NCBI GenBank assembly: GCA_018380885.1 | Contig: JAGZSY010000035.1 | Span: 1 to 54,877, forward strand | Reading direction: 5' to 3' | Origin: Enterocloster asparagiformis | Lineage (GTDB): Bacteria > Bacillota > Clostridia > Lachnospirales > Lachnospiraceae | DNA length: 54,877 bases | In this document: positions 43,620-52,187 of the stretch, in pieces | How the letters are laid out: each line of letters begins with the position of its first letter | Numbering within the stretch: the stretch's first letter is position 1 | Notes under the pieces: model-generated | Told to the model about the DNA's origin: nothing | The model's database searches: none | The model's input: only the letters and a program-made list of their open reading frames with translations | Position numbers and translations under genes: made by a program

Positions 43620-44489
43620 ATGAGAGTAGCGATTGTTGCGGACAGTAACAGCGGCATCACCCAGGAGCAGGGAAAAGAGCTGGGCATATTCGTGCTCCCC
43701 ATGCCGTTTATGATCGATGGGGAAACGTATTTTGAGGACATTGATTTGAGCCAGGAGGAGTTCTACCGGCGTATGAACGCCGGTGCGGATATCTCCACCT
43801 CCCAGCCCTCGCCCAAGGCGGTGACGGACCTGTGGGACGGGCTGCTAAAGGAGTATGATGCGGTTGTGCATATCCCCATGTCCAGCGGTTTAAGCGGCGC
43901 CTGCCAGACGGCCCGCATGCTGGCGGAGGACTATGACGGCAGGGTTCAGGTGGTGAATAACCACCGCATTTCCGTGACCCAGCGCCAGTCCGCGCTGGAC
44001 GCCAGGGACCTGGCCGCCAGGGGATATGACGCCGGGCAGATTCGGGAGATTCTTGAGCGTACCTGTGGGGATTCCATCATCTATATCACGGTGGACACGC
44101 TGAAATATCTGAAAAAGGGCGGGCGGATCACACCGGCAGCGGCGGCTCTGGGAACGCTCCTGAAGATCAAGCCGGTGCTCACCATCGACGGCGAGAAGCT
44201 GGACGCGTTCTCCAAGGCCAGAACCATCAAGCAGGCCAAGGCGACCATGACCACGGCGCTGTCCCACGATTTGGAGGAGCGGCTCGGGGACAGGGAGGCA
44301 AAGCACACCTATCTGCAATTTGCCCATACACAGAACGAGGAGGCTGCCAGGGAGTTTATGCAGTCCATAGCGGAGCTCTATCCGGGCGCGCCGGCCTACA
44401 TGGACCGTCTGCCCCTCAGCATCGCCTGCCACATCGGGCCGGGCGCCCTGGCGATCGCATGTACCAAAAAGCTTGAGGAGCTGGAATAA
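43620..44489 (+). CDS. DegV family fatty-acid-binding protein
   Basis: 289 residues, ATG after AAGGAGAGAAG. VAIVADSNSGITQEQGKELG, the STSQPSPKAV segment (lipid head-group site), PMSSGLSGACQTAR and DTLKYLKKGGRI are DegV hallmarks. Family members bind fatty acids and many act as FakB carriers for the FakA kinase. It abuts the sensor kinase gene with no gap. Confidence 0.9.
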   Translation: MRVAIVADSNSGITQEQGKELGIFVLPMPFMIDGETYFEDIDLSQEEFYRRMNAGADISTSQPSPKAVTDLWDGLLKEYDAVVHIPMSSGLSGACQTARMLAEDYDGRVQVVNNHRISVTQRQSALDARDLAARGYDAGQIREILERTCGDSIIYITVDTLKYLKKGGRITPAAAALGTLLKIKPVLTIDGEKLDAFSKARTIKQAKATMTTALSHDLEERLGDREAKHTYLQFAHTQNEEAAREFMQSIAELYPGAPAYMDRLPLSIACHIGPGALAIACTKKLEELE

Positions 44490-45959
44490 TTGAAAAAAAG
44501 TAAGTTTTTGGAAAAAATTAAGGCTTACGGCCTCAGCATACGCCTACCCCTGGCGGCGATCGTGATCGCCCTGGGGGTGGTGCCGCTTTTCATCCAGGGA
44601 AAGGTGATGCTGGGGTCGTTTCAGCAGGCGCAGCTGGACGCCAGAAGCATCGAAATCCAGAACCAGTGCGTGATTTTGAGCAACAAGATGACGCGGCTGG
44701 GCTACATGGCCGCCGAGGGCAAGGACAATGGACAGATCGAAACCCAGATGCAGGCCATTGCGGACATTTTTAACGGCCGCGTGGTGCTGGTCAACCGGAA
44801 TTTCCGGGTGGTGAAGGACACCTTCAACCTGGCAGGGGGCAAGTTCTACATCTCGGAAGAGGTGATCAAGTGCTTCAAAGGGGAGAACAGCAGCCATCAC
44901 AACAAGCAGATGGGCTATTTCGCCCAGACCATTCCGGTCTACGACCCGCAGTCGGAGAAAAATATCGACGGCGTGATTGTGGTGACGGCTTCCACGGAGA
45001 ACATCAGCACGCTGACCGACCGGATGGAGGGGAAATCCAACTTTTTCCTGATGTTCGCCATCGTGATCCTGGTGGTTCTGGGATTGACGCTGGTATATCT
45101 GGTGTTAAGCCCCTTCAGGAGGCTGCAAAAGGCGTTTGACCGGGTGGCCCAGGGCGATTTGGAGTCCGACATCACGGTGGACACCTACCGGGAGACCAGC
45201 CAGTTAAGCCAGGCGGTAAAGAAATCTCTGACCAAGTTGAAGGCGGTGGACCAGTCCCGCCAGGAGTTCGTCTCCAATGTGTCCCACGAGCTGAAAACAC
45301 CCATCACCTCCATCCGGGTGCTGGCCGATTCGCTGATGGGCATGGAGGACGTGCCGGTGGAGCTGTACCGGGAGTTTATGGCCGACATCTCCGACGAGAT
45401 CGACCGGGAGAATCAGATCATTGAGGATTTACTGACCCTGGTGAAGATGGACAAATCCGCGGAGAGCCAGATGAATATCGCCCAGGTAAACATCAACCGC
45501 CAGCTGGAGTTAATTTTGAAGCGCCTGCGCCCCATTGCCAAGCGGGGGAACGTGGAGCTGATCCTGGAGAGCATGCGGGAGGTGACGGCGGATGTGGACG
45601 AGGTGAAAATGTCCCTGGCCATCACCAATCTGGTGGAAAACGCCATCAAGTACAATGTGGATTCCGGCTGGGTGCGCGTCACCCTGGATGCGGACCACAA
45701 GTATTTTTATATCAAGGTGGCGGATTCCGGCATCGGGATTCCGGAGGACGCGCTGGACCACATTTTCGACCGCTTTTTTCGGGTGGACAAGGCCCGGTCG
45801 CGGGAGGTGGGAGGCACGGGCCTGGGCCTGGCTATCACCAAGAACGTGGTGCAGATGCACCGGGGCGTGATCGACGTGGAGAGCGTGCCTGGAGAGGGGA
45901 CGACCTTTGCCATGAGGATTCCGCTGACGTATATTGTGAGACAGGAGGCCAGATCATGA
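44490..45959 (+). CDS. Sensor histidine kinase without adjacent response regulator
   Basis: 489 residues. TTG start directly after the DegV stop, with GAGGAGCTGGAA overlapping the end of degV as ribosome site. Two membrane helices (~15-38 and ~187-210) flank an extracellular sensor; then HAMP (~211-255), HisKA with His266 in VSHELKTPITSIR, and HATPase (LVENAIKYN, DSGIGIPEDALDHIFDRFFR, GTGLGLAI). No receiver gene lies in the window on either side. The PhoR/VicK-like core suggests an OmpR-type partner elsewhere. Coupled to a GerMN lipoprotein (ATGA). Confidence 0.9.
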   Translation: MKKSKFLEKIKAYGLSIRLPLAAIVIALGVVPLFIQGKVMLGSFQQAQLDARSIEIQNQCVILSNKMTRLGYMAAEGKDNGQIETQMQAIADIFNGRVVLVNRNFRVVKDTFNLAGGKFYISEEVIKCFKGENSSHHNKQMGYFAQTIPVYDPQSEKNIDGVIVVTASTENISTLTDRMEGKSNFFLMFAIVILVVLGLTLVYLVLSPFRRLQKAFDRVAQGDLESDITVDTYRETSQLSQAVKKSLTKLKAVDQSRQEFVSNVSHELKTPITSIRVLADSLMGMEDVPVELYREFMADISDEIDRENQIIEDLLTLVKMDKSAESQMNIAQVNINRQLELILKRLRPIAKRGNVELILESMREVTADVDEVKMSLAITNLVENAIKYNVDSGWVRVTLDADHKYFYIKVADSGIGIPEDALDHIFDRFFRVDKARSREVGGTGLGLAITKNVVQMHRGVIDVESVPGEGTTFAMRIPLTYIVRQEARS

Positions 45960-46915
45960 GGGGATTGTTCAGATGGGCCCGGCCCGCAAAATATTTATGT
46001 GTGCTGATCGCGGCTGTGTTCGCGTCGCTGCTGCTCTCGGGCTGCCAGCCCATGGCGGAGAAGGAGAAACCTTTGGAGGAGGGGGAGTACCTGGTGTATT
46101 ATCTGGACTCATCCACGACCCGCCTATCGCCCCAGCCCTACAGGCCCCAGGCCAAGGATGCGGACGGCATCATAACGGAGCTGATGGAGCAGTTTTTAAA
46201 GGTCCCGGCGGATGTGGACAGCCAGCCGGCGTTGTCGGATAAGGTGGTTTACCAGAAGTTTGCCAGGAAGGATCAGGTGCTTTACCTGTATTTTGATGCT
46301 AACTACAACACCATGAAGCCGGAGCGGGAGATTCTGTGCAGGGCCGGGCTGACCCGGATGCTGACCCAGGTGGAGGGGGTGGACTACATCAATATCTACT
46401 GCGCCGACCAGCCGCTGATGGATCACAGCGGAAACCCGGTGGGTATGCTCTCCGGCAGCGATTTTATCATGAACACCAGCAATGTAAATGCCTACGAGAA
46501 AACGGAGCTGACCCTGTATTTTGCCGACGGCGACGGAGGCAGGCTGGTGCAGGAGAAGCGGGAGGTGGTTCACAATATCAACACCTCACTGGAGCAGCTG
46601 ATCGTGGAGCAGCTGATCGCCGGCCCTGAGCAGGAGGGGCACTACGCCACCCTGCCGGCGGATTTGAAGATTTTGAATCTGACGGTGAACGACAGCGTGT
46701 GCTATATCAATTTTGACTCCACGTTTTTGAATGTGAAATCTGAGTTAAATGAGTACATTCCCATTTACTCCATCGTAAATTCACTTTGTGAGTTGACGAC
46801 GGTCACCAAGGTGAGGATTCTGGTCAACGGCTCCCAGGACGTGATGTTCCGGGATGTGGTGTCGCTGAATACCGCCTTTGAGCGGAACGAGGAGTATTCC
46901 GGGGAACCGCAATGA
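45956..46915 (+). CDS. GerMN domain lipoprotein
   Basis: 319 residues. A basic start, hydrophobic segment and lipobox LLSGCQ (Cys ~30), then two GerMN-like modules (~45-170, YLVYYLDSSTTRLSPQPYRP; ~175-300, LTLYFADGDGGRLVQEKREV, LEQLIVEQLIAGP). GerMN domains occur in spore germination protein GerM and in lipoprotein LpqB beside sensor kinases. The four-base overlap with the kinase gene fits a sensory accessory role, as with LpqB-MtrB in actinobacteria (analogy only). Confidence 0.85.
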   Translation: MRGLFRWARPAKYLCVLIAAVFASLLLSGCQPMAEKEKPLEEGEYLVYYLDSSTTRLSPQPYRPQAKDADGIITELMEQFLKVPADVDSQPALSDKVVYQKFARKDQVLYLYFDANYNTMKPEREILCRAGLTRMLTQVEGVDYINIYCADQPLMDHSGNPVGMLSGSDFIMNTSNVNAYEKTELTLYFADGDGGRLVQEKREVVHNINTSLEQLIVEQLIAGPEQEGHYATLPADLKILNLTVNDSVCYINFDSTFLNVKSELNEYIPIYSIVNSLCELTTVTKVRILVNGSQDVMFRDVVSLNTAFERNEEYSGEPQ

Positions 46916-46922
46916 GAGGAGA

Positions 46923-49523
46923 ATGACAATTAAACGGCCGCTTCTTGGATTAGCAGGGAGTTTCGTACTTGGAGAGGTATTGGCTCTGCTGGATGTGGCT
47001 GCAGCCCCGTGGATCGCGGGCGCGTGGGCGATTGCCTGCGCGGCGGCGATTTGGGGGAAATGGACTGCAAAAAAGAGATTGCATGGAGCCGGGACCGGGG
47101 CGCGTTTTGCCCCGGCCGCCGGCCTGCGGCAGAGCAGAGGCACCAGGGTGCTTCTGCTTTTTTTGACTGCGCTTCTGGCCGGTTTCGGGCGGGCGCAGGG
47201 CGCGCGAGAGCGGATGGACGGGGAGGCGGCCTGGGCCGCGGAGATTTCCGGGGTAAAGGTGAACGTAACCGGGACAGTGGAGCGGATGGAGGGAAAGGAG
47301 AACGGCCTGGAGCTGTGGCTGCGGGAGGCCCGGGCCAAGGTGGGGAAGCGCGAGAGGCCGTTTGGACGGCTGGTGGTGTATGTGGATGAAAATTTTCAAA
47401 CATCACCCCCGGCATCTTTGGGCATCGGAGCTGTGGTGGACCTGCGGGGAAAGCTGGAGGCCGTGGAAGGGGCCACCAACCCCGGCGAGTTCGATTTCGC
47501 CCGCTACTACCGTTCCAGGGGCGCGGCCTGCCGGATGTACGGGGAGGCCATAACCGGCGTGACCGGCGGCGCGGCACCGTATTTCGAGGGCATAAGGCGT
47601 TTCAGGCTGTGGTGCGGCGGTGTGCTGGAGCGGGTCTGCGAGCTCGGAGACCTGGGCGTGTTCAAGGCTGTGGTTCTGGGAGACCAGTCCTCCATGGATC
47701 AGGGGATGAAGGACATGTACCGCAGCCACGGTATCTCCCACCTCCTTGCGGTCAGCGGTCAGCATCTGGCAATCGTGGGCGGCGGAATTTATCTGCTGCT
47801 GCGAAAGGCCGGGTTAAACAGGGGACGCTCCGGGCTGATCGGCGGAGCGCTGGTGGTGAGCTACGGCATTCTCACCGGCAGCTCCGGTTCAGCGCTGCGG
47901 GCGGCGGCCATGATCCTGTGCCTCTGGCTGGCCGGGTATCTGGGCAGAAGCTATGACTGCCTCTCGGCTATGGGATTAGCCGGTATGTGGCTGCTGTGGC
48001 GGCAGCCCTATCTGCTGTTCCAAAGCGGGTTTCAGCTCTCCTTCGGCGCGGTCTGGGCCATCGGTGGTTTGGGAAGCTGGCTGGGCGAGGGGCTGGGGGC
48101 GGTGAACAGCCGCCAGAGGACGCTGATCTGCAGTCTCTGCGTGCAGGCGGCGCTGGCGCCGGTGACAGTTTGGCACTATTTCCGCTATCCGCTTTACGGG
48201 CTGTTTCTGAACCTGCTGGTGGTTCCCCTGGCTGCGGTGCTGGTGTACTCCGGGCTTCTGGGGATAGCGCTGGGAGGCCTCTGGCAGCCCGCCGGAGTGT
48301 TCGCCGTGGGTGCGGGGCACTATGTGCTGGTGTTCTACGAGCGGATGTGCAAGCTGTTTTCCAGGCTTCCGGGGTACAGCCTGCTGGTGGGCCGGCCGGG
48401 CTGGGGGCAGATGGCGGCTTACGGGATTGTGATGGCAGCGGGGCTGGGCATGATTGTGAGGAGCGGGAGAAGGGGACGGGACGGCAGGAGAGCCGGAGGC
48501 AGTTGGGGGGCAGAAAATAGCCATGGTGCTGGAAAAACATGGAAGATAGGAAATGGCCGGGGAGGCGTACACATCCAGGCGGCAGGGAAAGGCTCTGGCG
48601 TCGTGGCCGCCCGGCCGGGCCGGAAAAAGTCCTCCGGGTCCCACAAGCCGGGCTTTCGCTGGGGCCGGTTGGCTGCTGTGTTTTTGGTTTACGCTTTCTG
48701 TCTCTGCATTCTATTGCCGCGGCCCTTGTCGGGGCTGCGAGTGACCTGCCTGGACGTGGGGCAGGGCGACGGACTGGTACTGGAGTGCGCGGCCGGCGTC
48801 GTGATGGTGGACGGGGGCAGCAGCAGCCGGAGCGGGCTGGGAGAGCGCTGTCTGGAGCCATATCTGGAGAGCAGGGCGGTGGAAGCCATCGATTATGCCG
48901 TGGTCAGCCACGGGGATTCGGACCATGTGAGCGGCCTGCTCCAGCTGATGGAGGGCGGCGGCGTGAGGGTAAAATGCCTCGTGCTGCCGCGGATGGGCAG
49001 AGGGCAGGAGGCGTATGAACGGTTGGTTTTGGCTGCAAAAGCCTGTGGGGCGGAGGTGATTTACATGGAGGCGGAGAACCGGCTCCGGCTGGGAGAGCTG
49101 GAGCTTATCTGCCTGTATGCGGGAAATCCCCTGCGTGAGACGGAGGAGGACAAAAACAGGCATTCCCTGGTTCTGCGGGCTGGTTACGGCCGGTTTGGCA
49201 TGCTCTTCACCGGGGACATGGACGCCCAGTGCGAGGCGGAGCTGCTGCGCACCTGCGCGCCCGGGGACTTGGCGGGGATCCAGGTATTGAAAGCAGCCCA
49301 CCACGGCTCCGCCACGTCAAGCAGTCCGGGACTTTTGGATCAGCTGCGGCCAAAGATCGCCTTGGTCTCCTACGGCAAAGGCAACTCCTACGGCCACCCG
49401 TCGGCCGAGGTGCTCAAGCGGCTGCGGGAGCGGGGAACACGGATCTGGGAGACAGCGGAATGCGGGGCCGTTATTCTGACTACGGACGGGGAGCAGGTGG
49501 AATGCAGAGGGTGGGTGAAGTGA
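46923..49523 (+). CDS. comEC: ComEC/Rec2 DNA uptake channel protein
   Basis: 866 residues, ATG after GAGAGGAGA. N-terminal membrane part and OB-like domain (~1-230), the competence region (~245-520: VVLGDQSSMDQGMKDMYRSH, HLLAVSGQHLAIVG) and a C-terminal metallo-beta-lactamase-like domain (~600-866: CLDVGQGDGLVLECAAG, VVSHGDSDHVSG, LKAAHHGSATSSSP). Imports single-stranded DNA in competent cells. A Gly/Arg/Lys-rich segment of ~65 residues (~518-585) separates channel and nuclease-like domain and looks like a low-complexity insertion. No comEA is adjacent. Confidence 0.92.
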   Translation: MTIKRPLLGLAGSFVLGEVLALLDVAAAPWIAGAWAIACAAAIWGKWTAKKRLHGAGTGARFAPAAGLRQSRGTRVLLLFLTALLAGFGRAQGARERMDGEAAWAAEISGVKVNVTGTVERMEGKENGLELWLREARAKVGKRERPFGRLVVYVDENFQTSPPASLGIGAVVDLRGKLEAVEGATNPGEFDFARYYRSRGAACRMYGEAITGVTGGAAPYFEGIRRFRLWCGGVLERVCELGDLGVFKAVVLGDQSSMDQGMKDMYRSHGISHLLAVSGQHLAIVGGGIYLLLRKAGLNRGRSGLIGGALVVSYGILTGSSGSALRAAAMILCLWLAGYLGRSYDCLSAMGLAGMWLLWRQPYLLFQSGFQLSFGAVWAIGGLGSWLGEGLGAVNSRQRTLICSLCVQAALAPVTVWHYFRYPLYGLFLNLLVVPLAAVLVYSGLLGIALGGLWQPAGVFAVGAGHYVLVFYERMCKLFSRLPGYSLLVGRPGWGQMAAYGIVMAAGLGMIVRSGRRGRDGRRAGGSWGAENSHGAGKTWKIGNGRGGVHIQAAGKGSGVVAARPGRKKSSGSHKPGFRWGRLAAVFLVYAFCLCILLPRPLSGLRVTCLDVGQGDGLVLECAAGVVMVDGGSSSRSGLGERCLEPYLESRAVEAIDYAVVSHGDSDHVSGLLQLMEGGGVRVKCLVLPRMGRGQEAYERLVLAAKACGAEVIYMEAENRLRLGELELICLYAGNPLRETEEDKNRHSLVLRAGYGRFGMLFTGDMDAQCEAELLRTCAPGDLAGIQVLKAAHHGSATSSSPGLLDQLRPKIALVSYGKGNSYGHPSAEVLKRLRERGTRIWETAECGAVILTTDGEQVECRGWVK

Positions 49524-49761
49524 GCGATAGGGGACCGCTTGTTTTGCTCTATGGATAATTTATAATCGTCGGCACCCGGTTCCATGCTTCCCAAGGCGCA
49601 GGCCGCGGTGGAGCGCGTCGCGTCAATGTCTGGGCGAAGGGCGTTGATTACGATGTTGGAGAAGGCGGGATTGTTGTGGGCTTTTTTGAGGGTGGGAGGG
49701 GAGATTAAGAGAAATGCGGGCACGGTGATCTGCATCTGAAGTGCGAACGCGGTTAAAGAGA

Positions 49762-49806
49762 AAGAGGGCGCGCTGCTTTCCGAGGGGGAAAGGGGCGCGC
49801 CCTCTT
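49762..49806. terminator. Bidirectional terminator between comEC and the phosphatase gene
   Basis: AAGAGGGCGCGC pairs with GCGCGCCCTCTT (12 bp). The 49524-49761 spacer before it holds no ORF with a ribosome site. Confidence 0.8.
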
Positions 49807-49820
49807 GCGGGCGGCAGTTA

Positions 49821-50282
49821 TCATTGCTTTTGGCTGAGAATGTGGTGTAAGAGCGCGTGGCAGCCCTCCAAGACATCGTCGTAGGTGGTGTCGAAGTCGC
49901 CGGTATACCATGGGTCCGCCACATCCCGGGGCCGCTCCGTGAAATCCAGCAGACGGTATACCTTGCCGTCGGGATCGCCGCCCAGAATGCGCAGCATATT
50001 GGTGATGTTGTACCGGTCCATGCCGATCAGGTAATCATATTTACCGTAGTCCTGCTTTTCCAGGCGCACGGCGCGTTTGCCCGCGGTGGAGATACCATAC
50101 TGCTGCAGTTTGGCCCGCGTCCCCCGGTGCACCGGATTGCCGATCTCCTCGCGGCTGGTGGCGGCGGAGGCGATATAGAATGAATCCGCTAAGCCGCGGG
50201 ATTTGACGATATCACGTAGAAGGAACTCGGCCATGGGGGAGCGGCAGATGTTGCCGTGACATACGAAAAGTATTTTTATCAT
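49821..50282 (-). CDS. Low-molecular-weight protein-tyrosine phosphatase
   Basis: 153 residues. The P-loop CHGNICRSP (C-x5-R) near the N-terminus and the general-acid motif DPWYTGDFDTTY are intact. Dephosphorylates tyrosine residues; in Firmicutes often linked to capsule or stress control. Its upstream region is cut short by the integrated element starting within ~60 bp, so its native promoter may have been replaced. Confidence 0.92.
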   Translation of the reverse strand: MIKILFVCHGNICRSPMAEFLLRDIVKSRGLADSFYIASAATSREEIGNPVHRGTRAKLQQYGISTAGKRAVRLEKQDYGKYDYLIGMDRYNITNMLRILGGDPDGKVYRLLDFTERPRDVADPWYTGDFDTTYDDVLEGCHALLHHILSQKQ

Positions 50283-50370
50283 ATCTTTTATATCCCTTCA
50301 TAAGCCTTCAAACCTTGATATTACTGGCTTTCCGGCGCTTTTTTCATTTTTGTTTTTTTGCTCCAAACTC

Positions 50371-50431
50371 ACGCAAATCTATATAAATCTACGCAAATTC
50401 ACGGGCAAATGGTGTAGTAAGTGGTGTAGTA
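50371..50431. repeat. Direct repeats at the element end (integrase arm-site candidates)
   Basis: acgcaaat at 50371-50378 and 50391-50398 (20-bp period); ggtgtagta at 50411-50419 and 50423-50431 (12-bp period). They lie between the integrase stop and the putative junction, where Tn916-type elements carry integrase binding repeats. Confidence 0.55.
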
Positions 50432-50444
50432 GTTCCGTTCTTCT

Positions 50445-51643
50445 TTAACCTGATTTTCTCTGCTTTTCCTGCGTATCAGTTACCTTAAAACCGATAACTT
50501 TCGCCATCTGTTCCGCTGCACGGTCATAGCTTGCATGGGTGTAAACATTCAGCGTTACTCCCACATCAGAGTGTCCCATTACATACTGCAAGGTCTTTAT
50601 ATCCATACCGGCGTTTGCCATGTTGGTACAAAATGTATGGCGGAATACATGGGGCGTAATGTGCGGCAGCGGTTTCTCCGGGTGTAGTTTCTTGTACTTC
50701 TTCATAGCCCAGCGCATTTCGTTCTCAATATGCAGCGCAACTTTCGGATGTTCGTGTTTGTCAATCAGAATAAAACCGCTATACCCGTCCACAATCATCT
50801 CCGTCTTTATTTTCCGGCGATTGGCAAGGATATTTTTCAAGCTGTCATAGACTTCTTCTGTCATAGGGATAAAACGGCAACCACATTCGGTCTTGGTTTT
50901 TTCAACATAATACTTTCCGCCCCGCTCCCTGACAAGTTGGTGGTCTACCTGGATTCTTCGATTTTCAAAATCCAAATCACTTTTTGTCAAGCCACAAAAT
51001 TCACTGACACGCATACCGGTTCCCAACAGTACAACAAATTCATCATAATATTTCGTGTAGGTTTTGTCCTCCCGGATAAAATCCATCCAAATCTTCTGCT
51101 GTTCCTCTGTCATGGCAATTCGTTTCTGCGAATCATTTGGAACAACATCTACTAACTTGAAATCAAAAGGATTCCTGCGGATAATGTCCTCATTGTATGC
51201 CATCTGAAAAGCTGGCTTGACAACGCCCCGTACGCTGGTAATGGTACTGTACCCTTTCCCGTCGTTGTGAAGCTTCATAATCCATTGCTGCGCATCTGAT
51301 ACTTTAATATCCCGTATTTGCCGGTTTCCAAAATCTTCTTTCTTAATCAGATTCAGAACAAAATTATAACCGACTTTGGTATTGTAGCGTACACCCTGTT
51401 TTAAGCTGATATAGCGTTCCAAAAGGGCAATCACGCTAATATGCCAGCTGCATAGTCAATGCCATCGTCAAGCTGCTTTTGAATTTCTTTTTCCTTTTCC
51501 CGCAGTTCCCTCAAATCACAGGAATAAATGGTCTGTCGTTTCCCAGGAATGTCTATGTATCGGTACTGATAAATCAGGTCTTTTCTCTGGCTCTCTCCTG
51601 TCCGCAGGATTCTTCCTTTATTGTCTTTTCGTTTCTCGGACAT
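50445..51643 (-). pseudogene. int: Tn916-type tyrosine integrase, split by a frameshift
   Basis: ATG 51643 after AAAGGAGTTTGACA encodes the Tn916 Int-like arm-binding N-terminus (MSEKRKDNKGRILRTGESQR) but stops at 51431 after DGIDYAAGILA. The rest continues in another frame from GTG 51434 (329 residues) with core-binding and catalytic domains: TGMRVSEFCGL (Arg), HVFRHTFCTN (His-x-x-Arg), GHSDVGVTLNVYTHASYD (His, Tyr nucleophile). Adding one base near 51440-51444 would restore one ~400-residue protein of normal family length. Either a true inactivating deletion, a sequencing error, or a recoding event. Confidence 0.8.
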
Positions 51644-51868
51644 TGTCAAACTCCTTTCCGTGATGGAAAGAGCCTTAATATGACACGTTTATTGTATCAC
51701 ATCAAGGCAGCCTTTTACATCACTAATTTTCACGAAAACTTCAAGCCACAACGGATGATAACGGTATGGTCTGCTTGGAATTTACTCTCAAGCAGACATA
51801 TATCGTTGCCAGACGTTAGGGCAACAGCCCATGGCCGAACAGCCGCAGGCTGTGAGGTTCCCGGCACA

Positions 51869-52063
51869 TTAAATTGAATACGCCTGCTCGATGTACTGGT
51901 CGAACAGGCGTCGCTTAATCAATCTCTTATTTCCAACCCACAAGACAAACTTACAGTTGTCATCATTGGTTATATCTCTTAGCTTATTGATTCCCACACC
52001 GGAATAAGCCGCAGCTTCTTCCAGCGTTAAATTGCTTTTCTCCCAAATGGGAATTTCCTTCAT
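51869..52063 (-). CDS. xis: Tn916-type excisionase
   Basis: 64 residues, ATG after GGAGGTAACTGCCT. EIPIWEKSNLTLEEAAAYSG, GINKLRD and the basic GNKRLIKRRLFDQYIE match the Tn916 Xis layout (winged helix that bends DNA at the element ends). It precedes int by 225 bp, which holds a small hairpin and no ORF. Confidence 0.9.
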   Translation of the reverse strand: MKEIPIWEKSNLTLEEAAAYSGVGINKLRDITNDDNCKFVLWVGNKRLIKRRLFDQYIEQAYSI

Positions 52064-52187
52064 AGGCAGTTACCTCCATAAATTAGTTTATCCGGCGGGA
52101 ACAGCCCTGCCGGAATGAAAAAATAGTTGTATATTTGGTTCAAGTGGCGAAGCGGCAAGACTGGCAATCTATAAAATTCTTGCCACT

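Noticed and set aside
49388..49924. 178-codon minus ORF between comEC and the phosphatase gene
   Set aside because: It overlaps the ends of both real genes antisense or out of frame and crosses the terminator; no ribosome site at any internal ATG.
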